Shown: piece by piece, positions 9,147 through 18,812 of the stretch
Layout: each line of letters opens with the position of its first letter
Numbering within the stretch: the first letter of the stretch is position 1
Assembly (NCBI RefSeq): GCF_004363555.1
Contig: NZ_SNZJ01000010.1
Span: 62,001-126,000 of the forward strand
DNA length: 64,000 nucleotides
Direction: 5' to 3'
Origin: Halomonas ventosae
GTDB taxonomy: Bacteria > Pseudomonadota > Gammaproteobacteria > Pseudomonadales > Halomonadaceae
Position numbers and translations under genes: made by a program
The notes under the pieces: generated by a model
The model's database searches: none
Seen by the model: the letters and a program-made list of their open reading frames with translations, nothing else
What the model was told of the DNA's origin: nothing

Positions 9147-9677
9147 TTACCAATATGCGGGATTGTCGAACGCCGTGACACACCGCGGCACACCGGGCAG
9201 GAACGTCATCTCATGCCCATCCAGCGCCTGCCCGAGCCAGCCTTCGGGCTGGGACAGCCTGAAGGGCGCCGTCTCTTCGGAGACCGGCGTGAAGCCGACA
9301 CGCGAATAGAACGCCGGGGCCCCGTAGGTGAAGACCCGCGTCACGCCCCGCTCCTTCAGCCGCTCGAGGCCGAAACGAATCAGGCGCTGCCCGATGCCCT
9401 GGCCTTGGTAGTCGGGATGCACCGCCACCGGTGACAGCAGGAAGGCCTCGACCGGGGTATCGAACCTGAGCCTCGAGAAGAAGATGCCTGCCACGGCCCG
9501 GCCCTTCTCCATGGCCACGAACCCCAGGACATCCCGCGGGTCGGTATCAGCCACCAACTTGCGCACCAGGCCCCCGACCCGTTCGCCTTCTGCCGGCCCC
9601 TCGGCGTCGGAAAAGGTCCTTGCAAACAGTGCCTGGACCTCTGCCGCCTGGTGCGCTGCAAACCGTGCCAACTGCAT
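9147..9677 (-). CDS. GNAT N-acetyltransferase, YhbS-like
   Basis: A 176-residue acetyltransferase. Visible family marks are the beta4 strand FLLSPVAVHPDYQGQGIGQRLIRFGLERL with the acetyl-CoA loop QGQGIG, and the C-terminal YSRVGFTPVSEETAPF typical of YhbS-type GNATs. The start ATG at 9677 has GAGAGGAGG just upstream. The same frame stays open far upstream, antisense to trkH, but that part has no start signals and is ignored. Substrate unknown. Confidence 0.9.
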   Translation of the reverse strand: MQLARFAAHQAAEVQALFARTFSDAEGPAEGERVGGLVRKLVADTDPRDVLGFVAMEKGRAVAGIFFSRLRFDTPVEAFLLSPVAVHPDYQGQGIGQRLIRFGLERLKERGVTRVFTYGAPAFYSRVGFTPVSEETAPFRLSQPEGWLGQALDGHEMTFLPGVPRCVTAFDNPAYW

Positions 9678-9993
9678 TGCCTGGCCTCCTCTCGATAGGG
9701 CGTGACAGCCAACCTGCAGGGAAAATGGCCGTGCACGTCGCCTGCGCTCATGAGGCCGAGGCAGGAAGTCAGCCGGACGCGGGCCTGCTCCGCAATATGC
9801 TCCAGCACACATCATCCCTTGGGTGGGGTATCCACCAGCCGGGCCTTGAGCCACGCCACGGCGCGACTTGCCCGGGCGGAAAGCGGCGATGTCCTGTCCA
9901 GATTTTACGGATTTTTTAGATGGCTCTGTGATGCCATGAGGGCTCTGTCTCCCCTGCCAGATGGCATAACCGCAGAACGTCGAGGAGGCTACC
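9678..9993. other. Divergent intergenic region upstream of trkH
   Basis: About 316 bases between the divergent GNAT gene and trkH. The last 100 bases become AT-richer (GATTTTACGGATTTTTTAG near 9901-9919), a plausible promoter zone for the Trk operon, but no clear -35/-10 pair or KdpE-like box was identified. No protein-like reading frame was found. Confidence 0.4.
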
Positions 9994-11469
9994 ATGCGCG
10001 AGAGCGTACTCCGTGAGCAGTGGCTCAACTGGGCGCCAATCCTCAAGGTGCTCTCCGTGCTGTGGCTGGTCCTGGCGGTCTTCATGATGGTGCCCTGGCT
10101 GGTCCTGGTCATCGAGGAAGAGCCCGATGCACGCGCCTTCGCCCTGTCCACCGGCATCGTGCTGGCCTCGGTGGCCATCAGCTTGCTGGCCACGCTGCGT
10201 ATCACGGTTTCCCTCAAGCCGTGGCAGATGTTTCTGGTCACCACGCTCAGCTGGGTGAGTATCAGTACCTTCGCCAGCCTGCCGCTGGTGCTGGGGGCGC
10301 CACAACTCACCTTCACCAACGCCGTGTTCGAGTCGGTGTCGGCCATTACCACCACCGGCTCCACCGTCCTGTCGCGCATCGACCAGCTTTCCGATGGCCT
10401 CAAGCTATGGCGCGGCATCATGCAGTGGCTGGGCGGCATCGGCATCATCGTCATGGGCATCGCCATCCTGCCGTTCCTGAAGGTAGGCGGCATGCGGCTG
10501 TTCCACACCGAATCCTCCGACTGGTCCGACAAGGTCATGCCGAAAACAGGCGGCATCGCCAAGGCAACGCTCGGCATCTACTGCGGCTTCACGCTCACGG
10601 CGATGCTCGCCTACTGGCTGGGTGGCATGGCACCGCTGGATGCCGTGGTGCATGCCATGACCTCACTGGCGACCGGTGGCTTCGCCAATTCCGATGCCTC
10701 CTTCGGTGCCTATGCCGAACAGCCCCACCTGCTATGGCTGGGCTCCCTGTTCATGCTGATGGGCGCCCTGCCCTTTGTCCTCTACATCCGCGTGTTGCGC
10801 GGGGCACGGATGGCGCTATGGCGGGATCAGCAGGTGCATGGGCTGCTGATCCTGCTGGCCACGGTCTGTCTGTTGCTGACCCTGTGGCGCATGTGGCTGG
10901 GCACCCCACCCTTCGAGGCACTCACCCATGTGGTCTTCAACGTCATCTCCGTGGTCACCACCACCGGCTACGCCTCGGATGACTACACCCTGTGGGGCCC
11001 GATGGCGACGGTTGCCTTCTTCTACCTCACGTTCGTGGGAGGCTGCAGTGGCTCGACCGCCGGGGGCATGAAGATCTTCCGCTTCCAGGTCGCCATGCTG
11101 CTACTGGTCAGCCAGCTGCGCTTTCTCAACCACTCCAGCGGCGTCTTTGTCTCGCGCTACAATGGCCAGACGCTGACCGACGAGATCACGCGGGGCGTGG
11201 TGGCGTTCTCGTTCTTTTTCTTCCTGACCATCGCCGGGCTGGCACTCGGCCTATCCCTGATGGGGCTGGACTTCATCACGGCGCTCTCGGGCGCCGCCAC
11301 GGCGGTGGCCAATGTGGGGCCGGGGCTCGGCGACATCATCGGCCCATCAGGCAACTTCATCCCTCTCCCTGACGCCGCAAAGTGGCTGCTGTGCGTCGGC
11401 ATGCTGATGGGGCGTCTGGAGATCCTGACGGTGCTGGTCCTCCTGACCCCGATGTTCTGGCGGCGATAG
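9994..11469 (+). CDS. trkH: Trk-type potassium uptake protein, membrane subunit
   Basis: A 491-residue K+ transporter of the TrkH/KtrB family with four pore repeats. The filter segments are visible as SAITTTGSTVL, SLATGGFANSD, SVVTTTGYASDD and AVANVGPGLGD, each with the key glycine. It imports K+ driven by the membrane potential and needs a cytoplasmic RCK partner, the TrkA encoded three genes downstream. GAGGAGG precedes the ATG. It leads a tight operon trkH - kinase - regulator - trkA with a 6-base gap to the kinase. K+ uptake is the first step of salt adaptation in halophiles. Confidence 0.96.
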   Translation: MRESVLREQWLNWAPILKVLSVLWLVLAVFMMVPWLVLVIEEEPDARAFALSTGIVLASVAISLLATLRITVSLKPWQMFLVTTLSWVSISTFASLPLVLGAPQLTFTNAVFESVSAITTTGSTVLSRIDQLSDGLKLWRGIMQWLGGIGIIVMGIAILPFLKVGGMRLFHTESSDWSDKVMPKTGGIAKATLGIYCGFTLTAMLAYWLGGMAPLDAVVHAMTSLATGGFANSDASFGAYAEQPHLLWLGSLFMLMGALPFVLYIRVLRGARMALWRDQQVHGLLILLATVCLLLTLWRMWLGTPPFEALTHVVFNVISVVTTTGYASDDYTLWGPMATVAFFYLTFVGGCSGSTAGGMKIFRFQVAMLLLVSQLRFLNHSSGVFVSRYNGQTLTDEITRGVVAFSFFFFLTIAGLALGLSLMGLDFITALSGAATAVANVGPGLGDIIGPSGNFIPLPDAAKWLLCVGMLMGRLEILTVLVLLTPMFWRR

Positions 11470-11475
11470 ATCACC

Positions 11476-13479
11476 ATGCAAAAGGCCCTTGAGAAGACCA
11501 TGCAGGAGCTCGAAGAACACACGGCCAGTCCGTCGCGTCACCCAGCGCCCATTCGGCTGTTAGTCGCACTGAGCGGTGGCGCAGAGGATGCCGCTCTGGT
11601 GCGTGCCGCCCATCGCCTGGCGACGCGTGACCGCGTCCAGTGGTGTGCCGCCTACGTCGAGAGCGACAGAGAGGATCCGCAGCGACGGCTGATGCTGGAG
11701 CGCGACTTTGCCCAGGTCCAGCGCCTGGGCGGCGATGTCCGCGTGGTCTCGGGACAGGATCGTGCCCGCGAACTGTTGGCACTGGCGAACGAGCTGAAGG
11801 TTGCCACCCTGTTGGTCGGCCATGGGCGCCCCTCGGGCTGGCGGTTCTGGCGTCGCCCTCTGGCAGAGCGTCTGGCCCGCCTGGGCGGACCCTTCGACCT
11901 CGTGGTGGCCGCCGAGGCACGCCAGCGGCCACGCTTTCGTCCTCGCCCCCGCCAACGCCCCGGGCTGTGGCGGGATGCCGGCATTGCCGTGAGTTCGACC
12001 CTGGCGGCCCTGGGCCTGTCGGCGGGCCTGAAGTCCTGGCTGGCACTGGGCAATCTCTCCTTGCTGTTTCTCGGCGCGGTACTGCTCAGCGCCACCCTGG
12101 CAGGAACCCGCTCCGCCATGCTGGCCGCCGTGCTGGGGTTTGTCAGTTTCAATTTCTTCCTGACCGAACCGCGCTACTCGCTGGCCATGGTAGAGGACGA
12201 TCAACTGGTCACCGTGGTGGTCTACCTGCTGGTCGCCGTGGTGGTCGGGCAACTGGCGGGCAGCGCCCGAACCCGCCTGCTCGCCCTGCGGGCGAGCCGC
12301 GAACAGACCTACCAGCTGCTGACCTTCTCCCGAGAGCTCGCGGTGGCAACGGACCGGCACCGCGTCGGCGAGGTGGGCGTGGCCACCCTGATGCGCTGGC
12401 TCGGTTGTCCGGTGGTGATGCTGGATGCCACCGATGAAGAGGGTGATGTGGCACTGCTCCATAGTGCACCGGCCGGACATCAGCTCGCCCCCGACGCCAA
12501 GACCGCCGTGGCCTGGAGCCGTCTCCATCGTCGTCCCAGCGGCAAGGGGACCGAGCAGCCGCTGGACACCGACTGGCAGGTCATTCCGCTGGTGGAACAG
12601 GGGCGGCTGGTAGCGCTGGTCTGCCTGGCCCTCGGACAACGGGAGCACCCACCATCCCCCGACGAGGACGGACGCATCGATGCCATGCTGCGCCTGCTGA
12701 CACTGGCGCTGGAGCGCACCCGCCTGGTCGCCGACCTGGAGGCATCGCGGCTTTCCGAGGAGAACGAGCGCCTGCGCTCGGCCCTGTTGTCATCGGTTTC
12801 CCATGACCTGAGAACGCCCCTGGCCTCGATCATCGGCTCTGCCAGCACCCTGCGTGATCTTGCCGATCAGCTCAGCCAGGCCGACCGCGGCGAACTCCTC
12901 GACGGCATCCTGAGTGAAAGTGAGCGACTCGACCGTTACATCCAGAACCTGCTGGACATGACCCGCCTCGGGCAGGGTGGCCTCAAGCTGGAGCGCGACT
13001 GGATTTCCGTGGAGGACCTGGTGGCCAGCGCCCTGCGGCGCCTGGGACCTGCGCTGCGGGGGCTTCACGTGCAGCGCGATTGGCCGGAGGACCTCCCGCT
13101 CTTGCACGTGCATCCGGCGCTCATCGAACAGGCGCTGGTCAATGTCATCGAGAATGCGGCGCGCTTCTCGCCGCCAGGCGGGACGCTGCGCCTTGAGGCC
13201 GGGGTCGAGTCGGGTCAGCTATGGCTCGCGGTGACCGATCAGGGCCCCGGCATCGAGCCCCACCTGCGCGAACGAGTGTTCGACATGTTTTATACCGGCG
13301 GCGAGGGCGATCGCGGCCGCCATGGCAGCGGCCTGGGGCTGGCCATCTGTCGCGGCATGCTCGGCGCCCATGCCGGCAGCATCGTCGCCGAGCCTGGCCA
13401 CGAGGGAACCGGCACGCGCATCGTGATGCGCCTGCCACTGCCCGACGCCACCGAGGAGCCTCGCCACCATGCCGAATGA
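11476..13479 (+). CDS. KdpD-like sensor histidine kinase lacking the N-terminal KdpD domain
   Basis: A 667-residue membrane kinase. Order of parts: a UspA-like domain (about 25-145), four close transmembrane segments of the DUF4118/KdpD type (about 162-265), a GAF-like region (about 285-410), HisKA with phospho-acceptor His443 in SSVSHDLRTPLASI, and HATPase_c with NVIENAARFSPPGG, DQGPGIEP and GSGLGLAICRG. E. coli KdpD has about 894 residues; the missing part is the N-terminal KdpD domain with its P-loop. The gene sits in a Trk operon, and no kdpFABC is present in the window. The last 11 bases overlap the response regulator gene. Confidence 0.93.
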   Translation: MQKALEKTMQELEEHTASPSRHPAPIRLLVALSGGAEDAALVRAAHRLATRDRVQWCAAYVESDREDPQRRLMLERDFAQVQRLGGDVRVVSGQDRARELLALANELKVATLLVGHGRPSGWRFWRRPLAERLARLGGPFDLVVAAEARQRPRFRPRPRQRPGLWRDAGIAVSSTLAALGLSAGLKSWLALGNLSLLFLGAVLLSATLAGTRSAMLAAVLGFVSFNFFLTEPRYSLAMVEDDQLVTVVVYLLVAVVVGQLAGSARTRLLALRASREQTYQLLTFSRELAVATDRHRVGEVGVATLMRWLGCPVVMLDATDEEGDVALLHSAPAGHQLAPDAKTAVAWSRLHRRPSGKGTEQPLDTDWQVIPLVEQGRLVALVCLALGQREHPPSPDEDGRIDAMLRLLTLALERTRLVADLEASRLSEENERLRSALLSSVSHDLRTPLASIIGSASTLRDLADQLSQADRGELLDGILSESERLDRYIQNLLDMTRLGQGGLKLERDWISVEDLVASALRRLGPALRGLHVQRDWPEDLPLLHVHPALIEQALVNVIENAARFSPPGGTLRLEAGVESGQLWLAVTDQGPGIEPHLRERVFDMFYTGGEGDRGRHGSGLGLAICRGMLGAHAGSIVAEPGHEGTGTRIVMRLPLPDATEEPRHHAE

Positions 13480-14215
13480 ACCCCACCGCATCCTGGTCAT
13501 CGACGACGAGCCGCAGATTCGTCGCTTCCTGCGCATCAGCCTGGTCTCCCAAGGCTTCGTGGTCTACGAGGCGGCGAATGGTCGCGAAGGGCTGATGCTG
13601 GCTCTGAAGGAAGTCCCCGATCTCGTCCTGCTGGACCTGGGCTTGCCCGACATGGACGGCCAGGCGGTGCTCGACCGGCTGCGCGCGCGCAGCCAGATGC
13701 CCATCATCGTGGTCTCGGTGCGCGGCCAGGAGGGGGAGAAGGTCCGGGCACTCGACCATGGCGCCAACGATTACGTGACCAAACCCTTCGGCATCCAGGA
13801 ACTGTTGGCACGCATCCGTGCCCTGTTGCGCCTTCGCGAGGTCTCCCAGGAGATCTCGGAAGGCCAGCGCTACCGCGGCAACGGACTGGTGATCGACCCC
13901 GTCGAACGGCGTGTCTGGCGTAACGGCTCGCCCGTTCACCTGACACCCAAGGAGTATGCCGTGCTCGAACGCTTATGCCGCCACAGCGGCCGGGTCGTCA
14001 CCCAGACACAGTTGTTGCGCGAAGTGTGGGGGCCGAGTCACGCCGACGATACCCACTACTTGCGCATCGTGATCAGCAAGCTGCGCCAGAAGCTCGGTGA
14101 TGATCCCGCTGACCAGTCATTGCTGCAGACCGAGGCCGGTATCGGCTACCGCCTGATGATCGAGCCCGAACGCGCCGACGATCCTGCCGACGACGAGAAG
14201 GAGACCCTGTCGTGA
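13469..14215 (+). CDS. OmpR-family response regulator, KdpE-like
   Basis: A 248-residue regulator: receiver domain (about 7-120) with acidic pocket IDDEPQ and phospho-acceptor Asp56 in [13 protein letters not shown], then a winged-helix DNA-binding domain (about 140-235) with [21 protein letters not shown] and [16 protein letters not shown]. Closest in type to KdpE. It overlaps the kinase gene by 11 bases and the trkA start by 4, so expression is translationally coupled. The likely target is the trk operon itself, which is inference. Confidence 0.95.
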   Translation: MPNEPHRILVIDDEPQIRRFLRISLVSQGFVVYEAANGREGLMLALKEVPDLVLLDLGLPDMDGQAVLDRLRARSQMPIIVVSVRGQEGEKVRALDHGANDYVTKPFGIQELLARIRALLRLREVSQEISEGQRYRGNGLVIDPVERRVWRNGSPVHLTPKEYAVLERLCRHSGRVVTQTQLLREVWGPSHADDTHYLRIVISKLRQKLGDDPADQSLLQTEAGIGYRLMIEPERADDPADDEKETLS

Positions 14216-15585
14216 AGATCATCATCCTTGGCGCCGGCCAGGTCGGCGGCACCCTGGCCGAGCACCTGGCCCGGGAGGAGAACGACATCACGGTGGTGGA
14301 CACCGACGGTGAGCGCCTGCGCGAGCTGCACACCCGCCTGGACATCCGCACGGTGTCCGGGGCCGGCTCCTACCCCATGGTGCTTCGCCAAGCGGGCTGC
14401 GAGGATGCCGACATGCTGATCGCGGTGACCAACTCCGACGAGGTCAACATGATCGCCTGCCAGGTGGCCCACACCCTGTTCCGCACGCCGACCAAGATCG
14501 CCCGGGTGCGCGCCGCCGCCTACCTGACTCGCAAGGGGCTGTTCGCCCACGAGGCGGTGCCCATCGACGTGCTGATCAGCCCCGAGCAAGTGGTCACCGA
14601 CTATATCCGTCGGCTGATCGAGCACCCCGGCGCCCTGCAGGTGCTGGAGTTCGCCGACGGCCGGGTGCAGCTGGTGGCGGTGCGGGCGATCTACGGTGGC
14701 CCGCTGGTGGGCCAGGAGCTGGGCTTCCTGCGCCGCCACATGCCCAGCGTGGACACCCGGGTCGCGGCCATCTACCGGAAAGACCGACCGATCATCCCGC
14801 GCGGCGACACCGTGATCGAGGCCGACGATGAGGTCTTCTTCCTCGCGGCACGCCGCGACATCCGCGCGGTGATGAGCGAGCTGCGCCGCCTCGACCGCGA
14901 TTTCCGCCAAGTGATGATCGCGGGCGGCGGCAACATCGGCGAGCGCCTCGCCGAGCACCTGGAGCACAGCCACCGGGTCAAGATCATCGAGCATGACCTC
15001 GAGCGCTGCACCCAGCTCTCCGAACGCCTCGACCGCACCGTGGTGCTGCACGGCAGCGCCACCACCAAGCGGCTGCTGGAAGAGGAAAGCATCGAGGACT
15101 GCGACATCTTCTGCGCGCTGACCAACGACGACGAGGTCAACATCATGTCGTCGATGCTGGCCAAGCGCATGGGTGCCAAGAAGGTGCTGACGCTGATCAA
15201 CAACGCCGCCTACGTGGACCTGGTGCAGGGCGGCGAGATCGACATCGCCATCTCGCCCCAGCAGGCCACCATCGGCAGCCTGCTGACCCACGTGCGGCGC
15301 GGCGACATCGTCAACGTCCACTCGCTGCGCCGCGGTGCGGCCGAGGCCATCGAGGCCATCGCCCATGGCGATACCCAGTCGTCCCGGGTGGTGGGACGCG
15401 CCATCGGCGAGATCGACCTGCCCCAGGGCACCACCATCGGCGCCGTGGTGCGCGGCAAGGAGGTGCTGATCGCCCATGACGACGTGGTGGTGGAGTCCGG
15501 CGACCACGTCATCCTGTTCGTGATCGACAAGCGCCGGCTACGCGACGTGGAGCGGCTCTTCCAGGTCGGGTTGACGTTTTTTTAA
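14212..15585 (+). CDS. trkA: Trk system potassium uptake protein, cytoplasmic NAD-binding subunit
   Basis: A 457-residue tandem RCK protein. Two Rossmann-type NAD-binding motifs are visible, [14 protein letters not shown] at the N-terminus and [15 protein letters not shown] at about residue 240, each followed by a TrkA_C domain. This is the usual length and layout of proteobacterial TrkA, which gates TrkH in response to NADH/ATP. The start is GTG inside a GTGA overlap with the regulator gene, implying coupled translation. A T-run follows the stop but no convincing stem precedes it. Confidence 0.97.
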   Translation: MKIIILGAGQVGGTLAEHLAREENDITVVDTDGERLRELHTRLDIRTVSGAGSYPMVLRQAGCEDADMLIAVTNSDEVNMIACQVAHTLFRTPTKIARVRAAAYLTRKGLFAHEAVPIDVLISPEQVVTDYIRRLIEHPGALQVLEFADGRVQLVAVRAIYGGPLVGQELGFLRRHMPSVDTRVAAIYRKDRPIIPRGDTVIEADDEVFFLAARRDIRAVMSELRRLDRDFRQVMIAGGGNIGERLAEHLEHSHRVKIIEHDLERCTQLSERLDRTVVLHGSATTKRLLEEESIEDCDIFCALTNDDEVNIMSSMLAKRMGAKKVLTLINNAAYVDLVQGGEIDIAISPQQATIGSLLTHVRRGDIVNVHSLRRGAAEAIEAIAHGDTQSSRVVGRAIGEIDLPQGTTIGAVVRGKEVLIAHDDVVVESGDHVILFVIDKRRLRDVERLFQVGLTFF

Positions 15586-15599
15586 GAAAGGACTGCACG

Positions 15600-15617
15600 C
15601 GGCCAGAAGCGGCCATT
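15600..15617 (+). repeat. Short interspersed repeat, copy 1 (CGGCCAGAAGCGG core)
   Basis: CGGCCAGAAGCGGCCATT just after trkA. The same core CGGCCAGAAGCGG recurs at 16240 and 22023 in the same orientation, each time at the edge of an AT-richer, gene-poor stretch. Confidence 0.6.
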
Positions 15618-15748
15618 GAGTTTTTCCTGATGTATAACGCCGGTCATAAGGGGCGCCCTGACAAGGGCGTCCCGTGGAGGGCCAACGGCCCGGAACAGAC
15701 TTAATGGCTTTGTTAATTTGCAGCTCCACGCCGACTACGACCATGTGA

Positions 15749-15970
15749 TTATTTCCTGCGGCGTGTACGCCACAAACCCCACCCGCCAACAATGAGAAGA
15801 AAAAGGTTTGCCTTCAGTGACGCTCCCCAAAACTGAATGCTAGCGGATTGCTGCTCCAACATTGCTGGCGTTGCATCCTGATAAGGAAGGGAGGCTCCAG
15901 AAAATTCCAGGAAGCTGAAAACAGCTCCTAAGAGCCCAATCACAACGAAAATGAAGCTCCCTACTCGCAT
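15749..15970 (-). CDS. Small two-TM membrane protein of unknown function
   Basis: A 73-residue frame in an otherwise gene-poor AT-rich stretch. Two hydrophobic segments, about residues 4-22 (SFIFVVIGLLGAVFSFLEF) and 50-66 (ANLFLLIVGGWGLW), are separated by a polar loop, and the C-terminus is basic (RTRRRK), giving a hairpin with positive-inside ends. A ribosome site AGGAA lies 7 bases before the ATG. No family recognised. Codon use is less GC-biased than in neighbours, which supports an acquired gene rather than a shadow of another frame. Confidence 0.55.
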   Translation of the reverse strand: MRVGSFIFVVIGLLGAVFSFLEFSGASLPYQDATPAMLEQQSASIQFWGASLKANLFLLIVGGWGLWRTRRRK

Positions 15971-16505
15971 GCTATTCCTGCAATTTAACAGGTATTAGAT
16001 AGCGTGCTCGATATTTCACTTAAACGCGCATGCCCGTTCAACAATGCTATGCTGCGCGCTCGAGCACCTCTCATCCTATTGAAATCCCTATTAATTAAAT
16101 ATAGTTCGGCAGTATAACACCAATCATCGTGCATGCTGTATATCTCCAATGAACGTGCCTGCTGCCTTTGCCAGCATGTCCGCTATGGGTCGCGAACAGT
16201 CAATAATGATTCCATCAGCATAGACTAACATTCATCATTCGGCCAGAAGCGGACCATTCCGTCGGAATCATCTACTCAGCACTGTTGGTGCACGCTTCGC
16301 AAAAAAACCTTGGTTTTCTTTACGCCATAATCTCACATTGGTGGCCATGCCAGCATCGGATACCGGCATGGGAAGCAAAGGATCGAGATGTGTCCGACAA
16401 GGCTCCATGATGGCACCTAACTGGAGCTCCTGAAACAGAGCCTGGTAGGCCGTCCGGCCGCATTCTCCCAATCACAGCCATGAGGGTGGCCATCTCGGCG
16501 GTCAA
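15971..16505. other. AT-rich intergenic stretch with possible decayed coding remnant
   Basis: Over 500 bases of visibly lower GC than the surroundings. The minus strand at 16268-16505 reads protein-like pieces in two frames (TAEMATLMAVIGRMRPDG, then ATNVRLWRKENQG) that are not joined in one frame. This would fit a frameshifted remnant of an unrecognised gene. A repeat copy lies at 16238-16258. Nothing else was identified. Confidence 0.35.
16238..16258 (+). repeat. Short interspersed repeat, copy 2
   Basis: The core TTCGGCCAGAAGCGGAC followed by CATT, nearly identical to the copy at 22021 and to the core at 15600. It marks the upstream side of the CNNM/nickel gene block. Confidence 0.6.
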
Positions 16506-17810
16506 TTACTCGGCGCTTTTCTCGAGCGCGGATATTCCTTGGACGAGCAGCTTGTCGATCCGACGCCCATCCATATCGATGACCTCGATCCGCCAGTCGC
16601 CGACGGTGACGTGCTGGCCCACCTGCGGCAGTTCTCCTGCTTGGTGGAGCACGAGGCCGGCCACGGTCTCGTAACCAGATTCTTCCTCCAGCGTGAGACC
16701 GATGTGGTCGGCGAACTCGTCGACGGGCATCCACCCGGCGACAAGCAGCGAGCCGTCAGCGCGTTCGACCAGCTTGGGCTCGTCCGCCTCCGAGTCATCG
16801 AATCCCCCTGTGATCGCGCCGAGGATGTCCATCGGAGTGATGATGCCCTCGAAATGGCCGTACTCGTCGTAGACGAGCAGCATTTGGGCGGGGGCCGCCT
16901 TGAGCTGCTCGATCACCTGCATGGCCGGCAGGGCGTCGTGGACCACCGGGGCAGGCCATGCAAGAGACCTGGGGTCGAAGCCCTCCTCTTCCACCTGGAG
17001 GAGGTCATGGCTTTGCAGGATACCGACGATGTCGTCCTGACCACCTTCACGTAGTGGTAGGCGTGACCGGCCAGAGGCGCGCAGTCGGGCGAGGATCTCG
17101 GCACGGGTTTCGCCGACACTTGCAATCTCGACTTCATGACGAGGGGTCATCAAGCCGCGCGCAAGGCGATCGGCGATGCGCATGACAGCAGTGATCATCC
17201 GGGTTTCGCCCTTTTCGATGGTGCCAGCCCCCTCCGCCTCGACGATGATCATCCGGATCTCCTCGTCGCTGACGGTGACCTCCCGCTTGCCCGAGTGTCC
17301 GAGCAAGGTGAGGACGAGCTTGCCCGACCGGACCAGAAGCCAGACGAGCGGCAAGGCGGCGCGAGAAAGCAGATGCATCGCCGGCGCCACACGGGAAGCG
17401 ACCGTCTCCGGGTTGGCCAGCGCGATCTGCTTGGGAACGAGTTCACCGATGATCAGAGAGAGGTAGGTGATCACGACCACGACGATACCCACGCCTAGTG
17501 GATCGGCCAGCCGTGCTGGAACCCCGAGGCCCGGCAGCGCGTCGGCGAGTCGGGCACCCAGCGTCGCCCCGGAGAAGGCACCGGAGAGTACGCCGACCAA
17601 GGTGATGCCGATCTGGACCGTCGAGAGAAACCGCGCAGGGTCTGCGGAAAGGGCAAGGGCGATCCTCGCGCCACGGGAGCCATCCGCGGCCCGCGTCTTG
17701 AGGCGCGTAGAGCGAGAAGAGACGATCGCCAGCTCCGACATGGCAAGCAGGCCGTTCAGTACGATCAGGGACAGAACGATGAGGATTTCGAGGAGCATGA
17801 TAGCCGGCAA
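16506..17810 (-). CDS. CNNM/CorC-family membrane protein (DUF21 - CBS pair - CorC_HlyC)
   Basis: A 434-residue protein of the HlyC/CorC family, implicated in Mg2+/Co2+ transport. Parts in order: a DUF21 membrane domain with four hydrophobic segments (about 5-150), a CBS pair that begins near RGLMTPRHEVEIASVGET, includes DIVGILQSHDLL and MLLVYDEYGHFEGIITPMDIL, and a C-terminal CorC domain ending LPQVGQHVTVGDWRIEVIDMDGRRIDKLL. An internal ATG four codons in (17798) is an alternative start. It lies beside the nickel-type cluster but is separated from it by a hairpin. Confidence 0.94.
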   Translation of the reverse strand: MPAIMLLEILIVLSLIVLNGLLAMSELAIVSSRSTRLKTRAADGSRGARIALALSADPARFLSTVQIGITLVGVLSGAFSGATLGARLADALPGLGVPARLADPLGVGIVVVVITYLSLIIGELVPKQIALANPETVASRVAPAMHLLSRAALPLVWLLVRSGKLVLTLLGHSGKREVTVSDEEIRMIIVEAEGAGTIEKGETRMITAVMRIADRLARGLMTPRHEVEIASVGETRAEILARLRASGRSRLPLREGGQDDIVGILQSHDLLQVEEEGFDPRSLAWPAPVVHDALPAMQVIEQLKAAPAQMLLVYDEYGHFEGIITPMDILGAITGGFDDSEADEPKLVERADGSLLVAGWMPVDEFADHIGLTLEEESGYETVAGLVLHQAGELPQVGQHVTVGDWRIEVIDMDGRRIDKLLVQGISALEKSAE

Positions 17811-17950
17811 GGTGACGACGGCGAGAGGCGGTCGGGAGAGGGCGCTAAGAATAAGAAGTAGAGCAGCAGCGCGAGTGCCCCTTGATCATGGCACATATCG
17901 TGGTCCTCGACATGGGCATCAGCGGTGCTTTCCCTGAGCCGGAACCGACG

Positions 17951-17980
17951 CATTGCCCCGGCCGCCGGGCCGGGGCAATG
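17951..17980. terminator. Hairpin downstream of the anchored acidic protein gene
   Basis: CATTGCCCCGGCC at 17951-17963 pairs perfectly with 17968-17980 across a 4-nt loop, 16 bases past the stop of the minus-strand gene at 17997. No U-tract is present; called from position and stem. Confidence 0.55.
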
Positions 17981-17996
17981 CAAGACTTGCCCAGTC

Positions 17997-18797
17997 TCAC
18001 AGCATGCGCTTCAGCTCCCCATAGTCACCGTCGATGCGCAGTACCACGGTCACCTCGTTGTCGTTGCGGTTGCGGAAGAACCAGCCGTGGTTCCCGGTGA
18101 AGGCCGCTTCCAGTTCGCCTTCGTCCTCGGGCACGCCGCGGCCCTTCTCGTAGCTGATCGAGTTGCCGTTGCCATCACCGTGGGTGTCGAAGTTGATCGG
18201 CCCCCCGTCGGACGACCAGGCGAACGTCGCGACGGCGCCCTCTTCCATGGTCAGCTTGTACTCGGTGCCTTCGCCCGGGGTCAGGGTAAAGCTCACCTCG
18301 TCACGCCAGGTGGTCGCTACCTCGGGAGTTTCCGAAGCCTCTTCCTGGGACGAGGAGGCGTCAGCCACCGCCTGGCTGGCCTCGGGTTGCGGTTCATCCT
18401 GGGCAGGCTCGGAAGAGGTCACTGGGTCAGCCGCGCCACTTGAAGCTGAAGCGGTCGCCGGCTGCTCTGGGGTTGCCTCGGGCGAGGTGTCGGCGGTGGC
18501 TTGGCGTTCTGCCGAGGCCTGGGGCGCCGGCTCTGTGACGACCGGCGATGCCTCGTCCGCGGCGGCCTGTGAGGCTTCCCGGTCGAGTTCGGCCTCCTCG
18601 GCCAGCTGCTGCTTGATTTCCCCCATCTCGGTGAGGCCCAGCAGGCGCCCGGCGCCGGTGGGGTCGATGGCGTACTCCGCGGGCAGCACCACGGTCACCA
18701 GCAGGCCAGCAGCCACCACCGCAGCCACCAGGGTGGAACGGATCAGCTTGCCGGTCGAGGGCAGCTCGGCACGGGTGGGTAGATCGGTGTTGTACAT
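17997..18797 (-). CDS. Membrane-anchored acidic protein of the nickel-type cluster
   Basis: A 266-residue protein with one transmembrane anchor (about residues 22-41, LVAAVVAAGLLVTVVLP), then a low-complexity Ala/Glu/Ser/Pro linker (about 65-165). A folded C-terminal domain follows, with FTLTPGEGTEYKLTMEEGAVATF and HGDGNGNSISYEKG, which may face the periplasm. Similar genes sit next to HupE/UreJ genes in relatives and are annotated only as anchor proteins. A ribosome site GGGAG precedes the ATG, and the gene follows the HupE/UreJ gene by 15 bases, so they are co-transcribed. Metal delivery is conjecture from context. Confidence 0.7.
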   Translation of the reverse strand: MYNTDLPTRAELPSTGKLIRSTLVAAVVAAGLLVTVVLPAEYAIDPTGAGRLLGLTEMGEIKQQLAEEAELDREASQAAADEASPVVTEPAPQASAERQATADTSPEATPEQPATASASSGAADPVTSSEPAQDEPQPEASQAVADASSSQEEASETPEVATTWRDEVSFTLTPGEGTEYKLTMEEGAVATFAWSSDGGPINFDTHGDGNGNSISYEKGRGVPEDEGELEAAFTGNHGWFFRNRNDNEVTVVLRIDGDYGELKRML

Positions 18798-18812
18798 CGT
18801 GGACTCCCTGAA

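Noticed and set aside
9678-10577. N-terminal extension of the GNAT frame, antisense to trkH
   Set aside because: The GNAT fold begins at 9677 with its own ribosome site; the extension mirrors trkH coding sequence.
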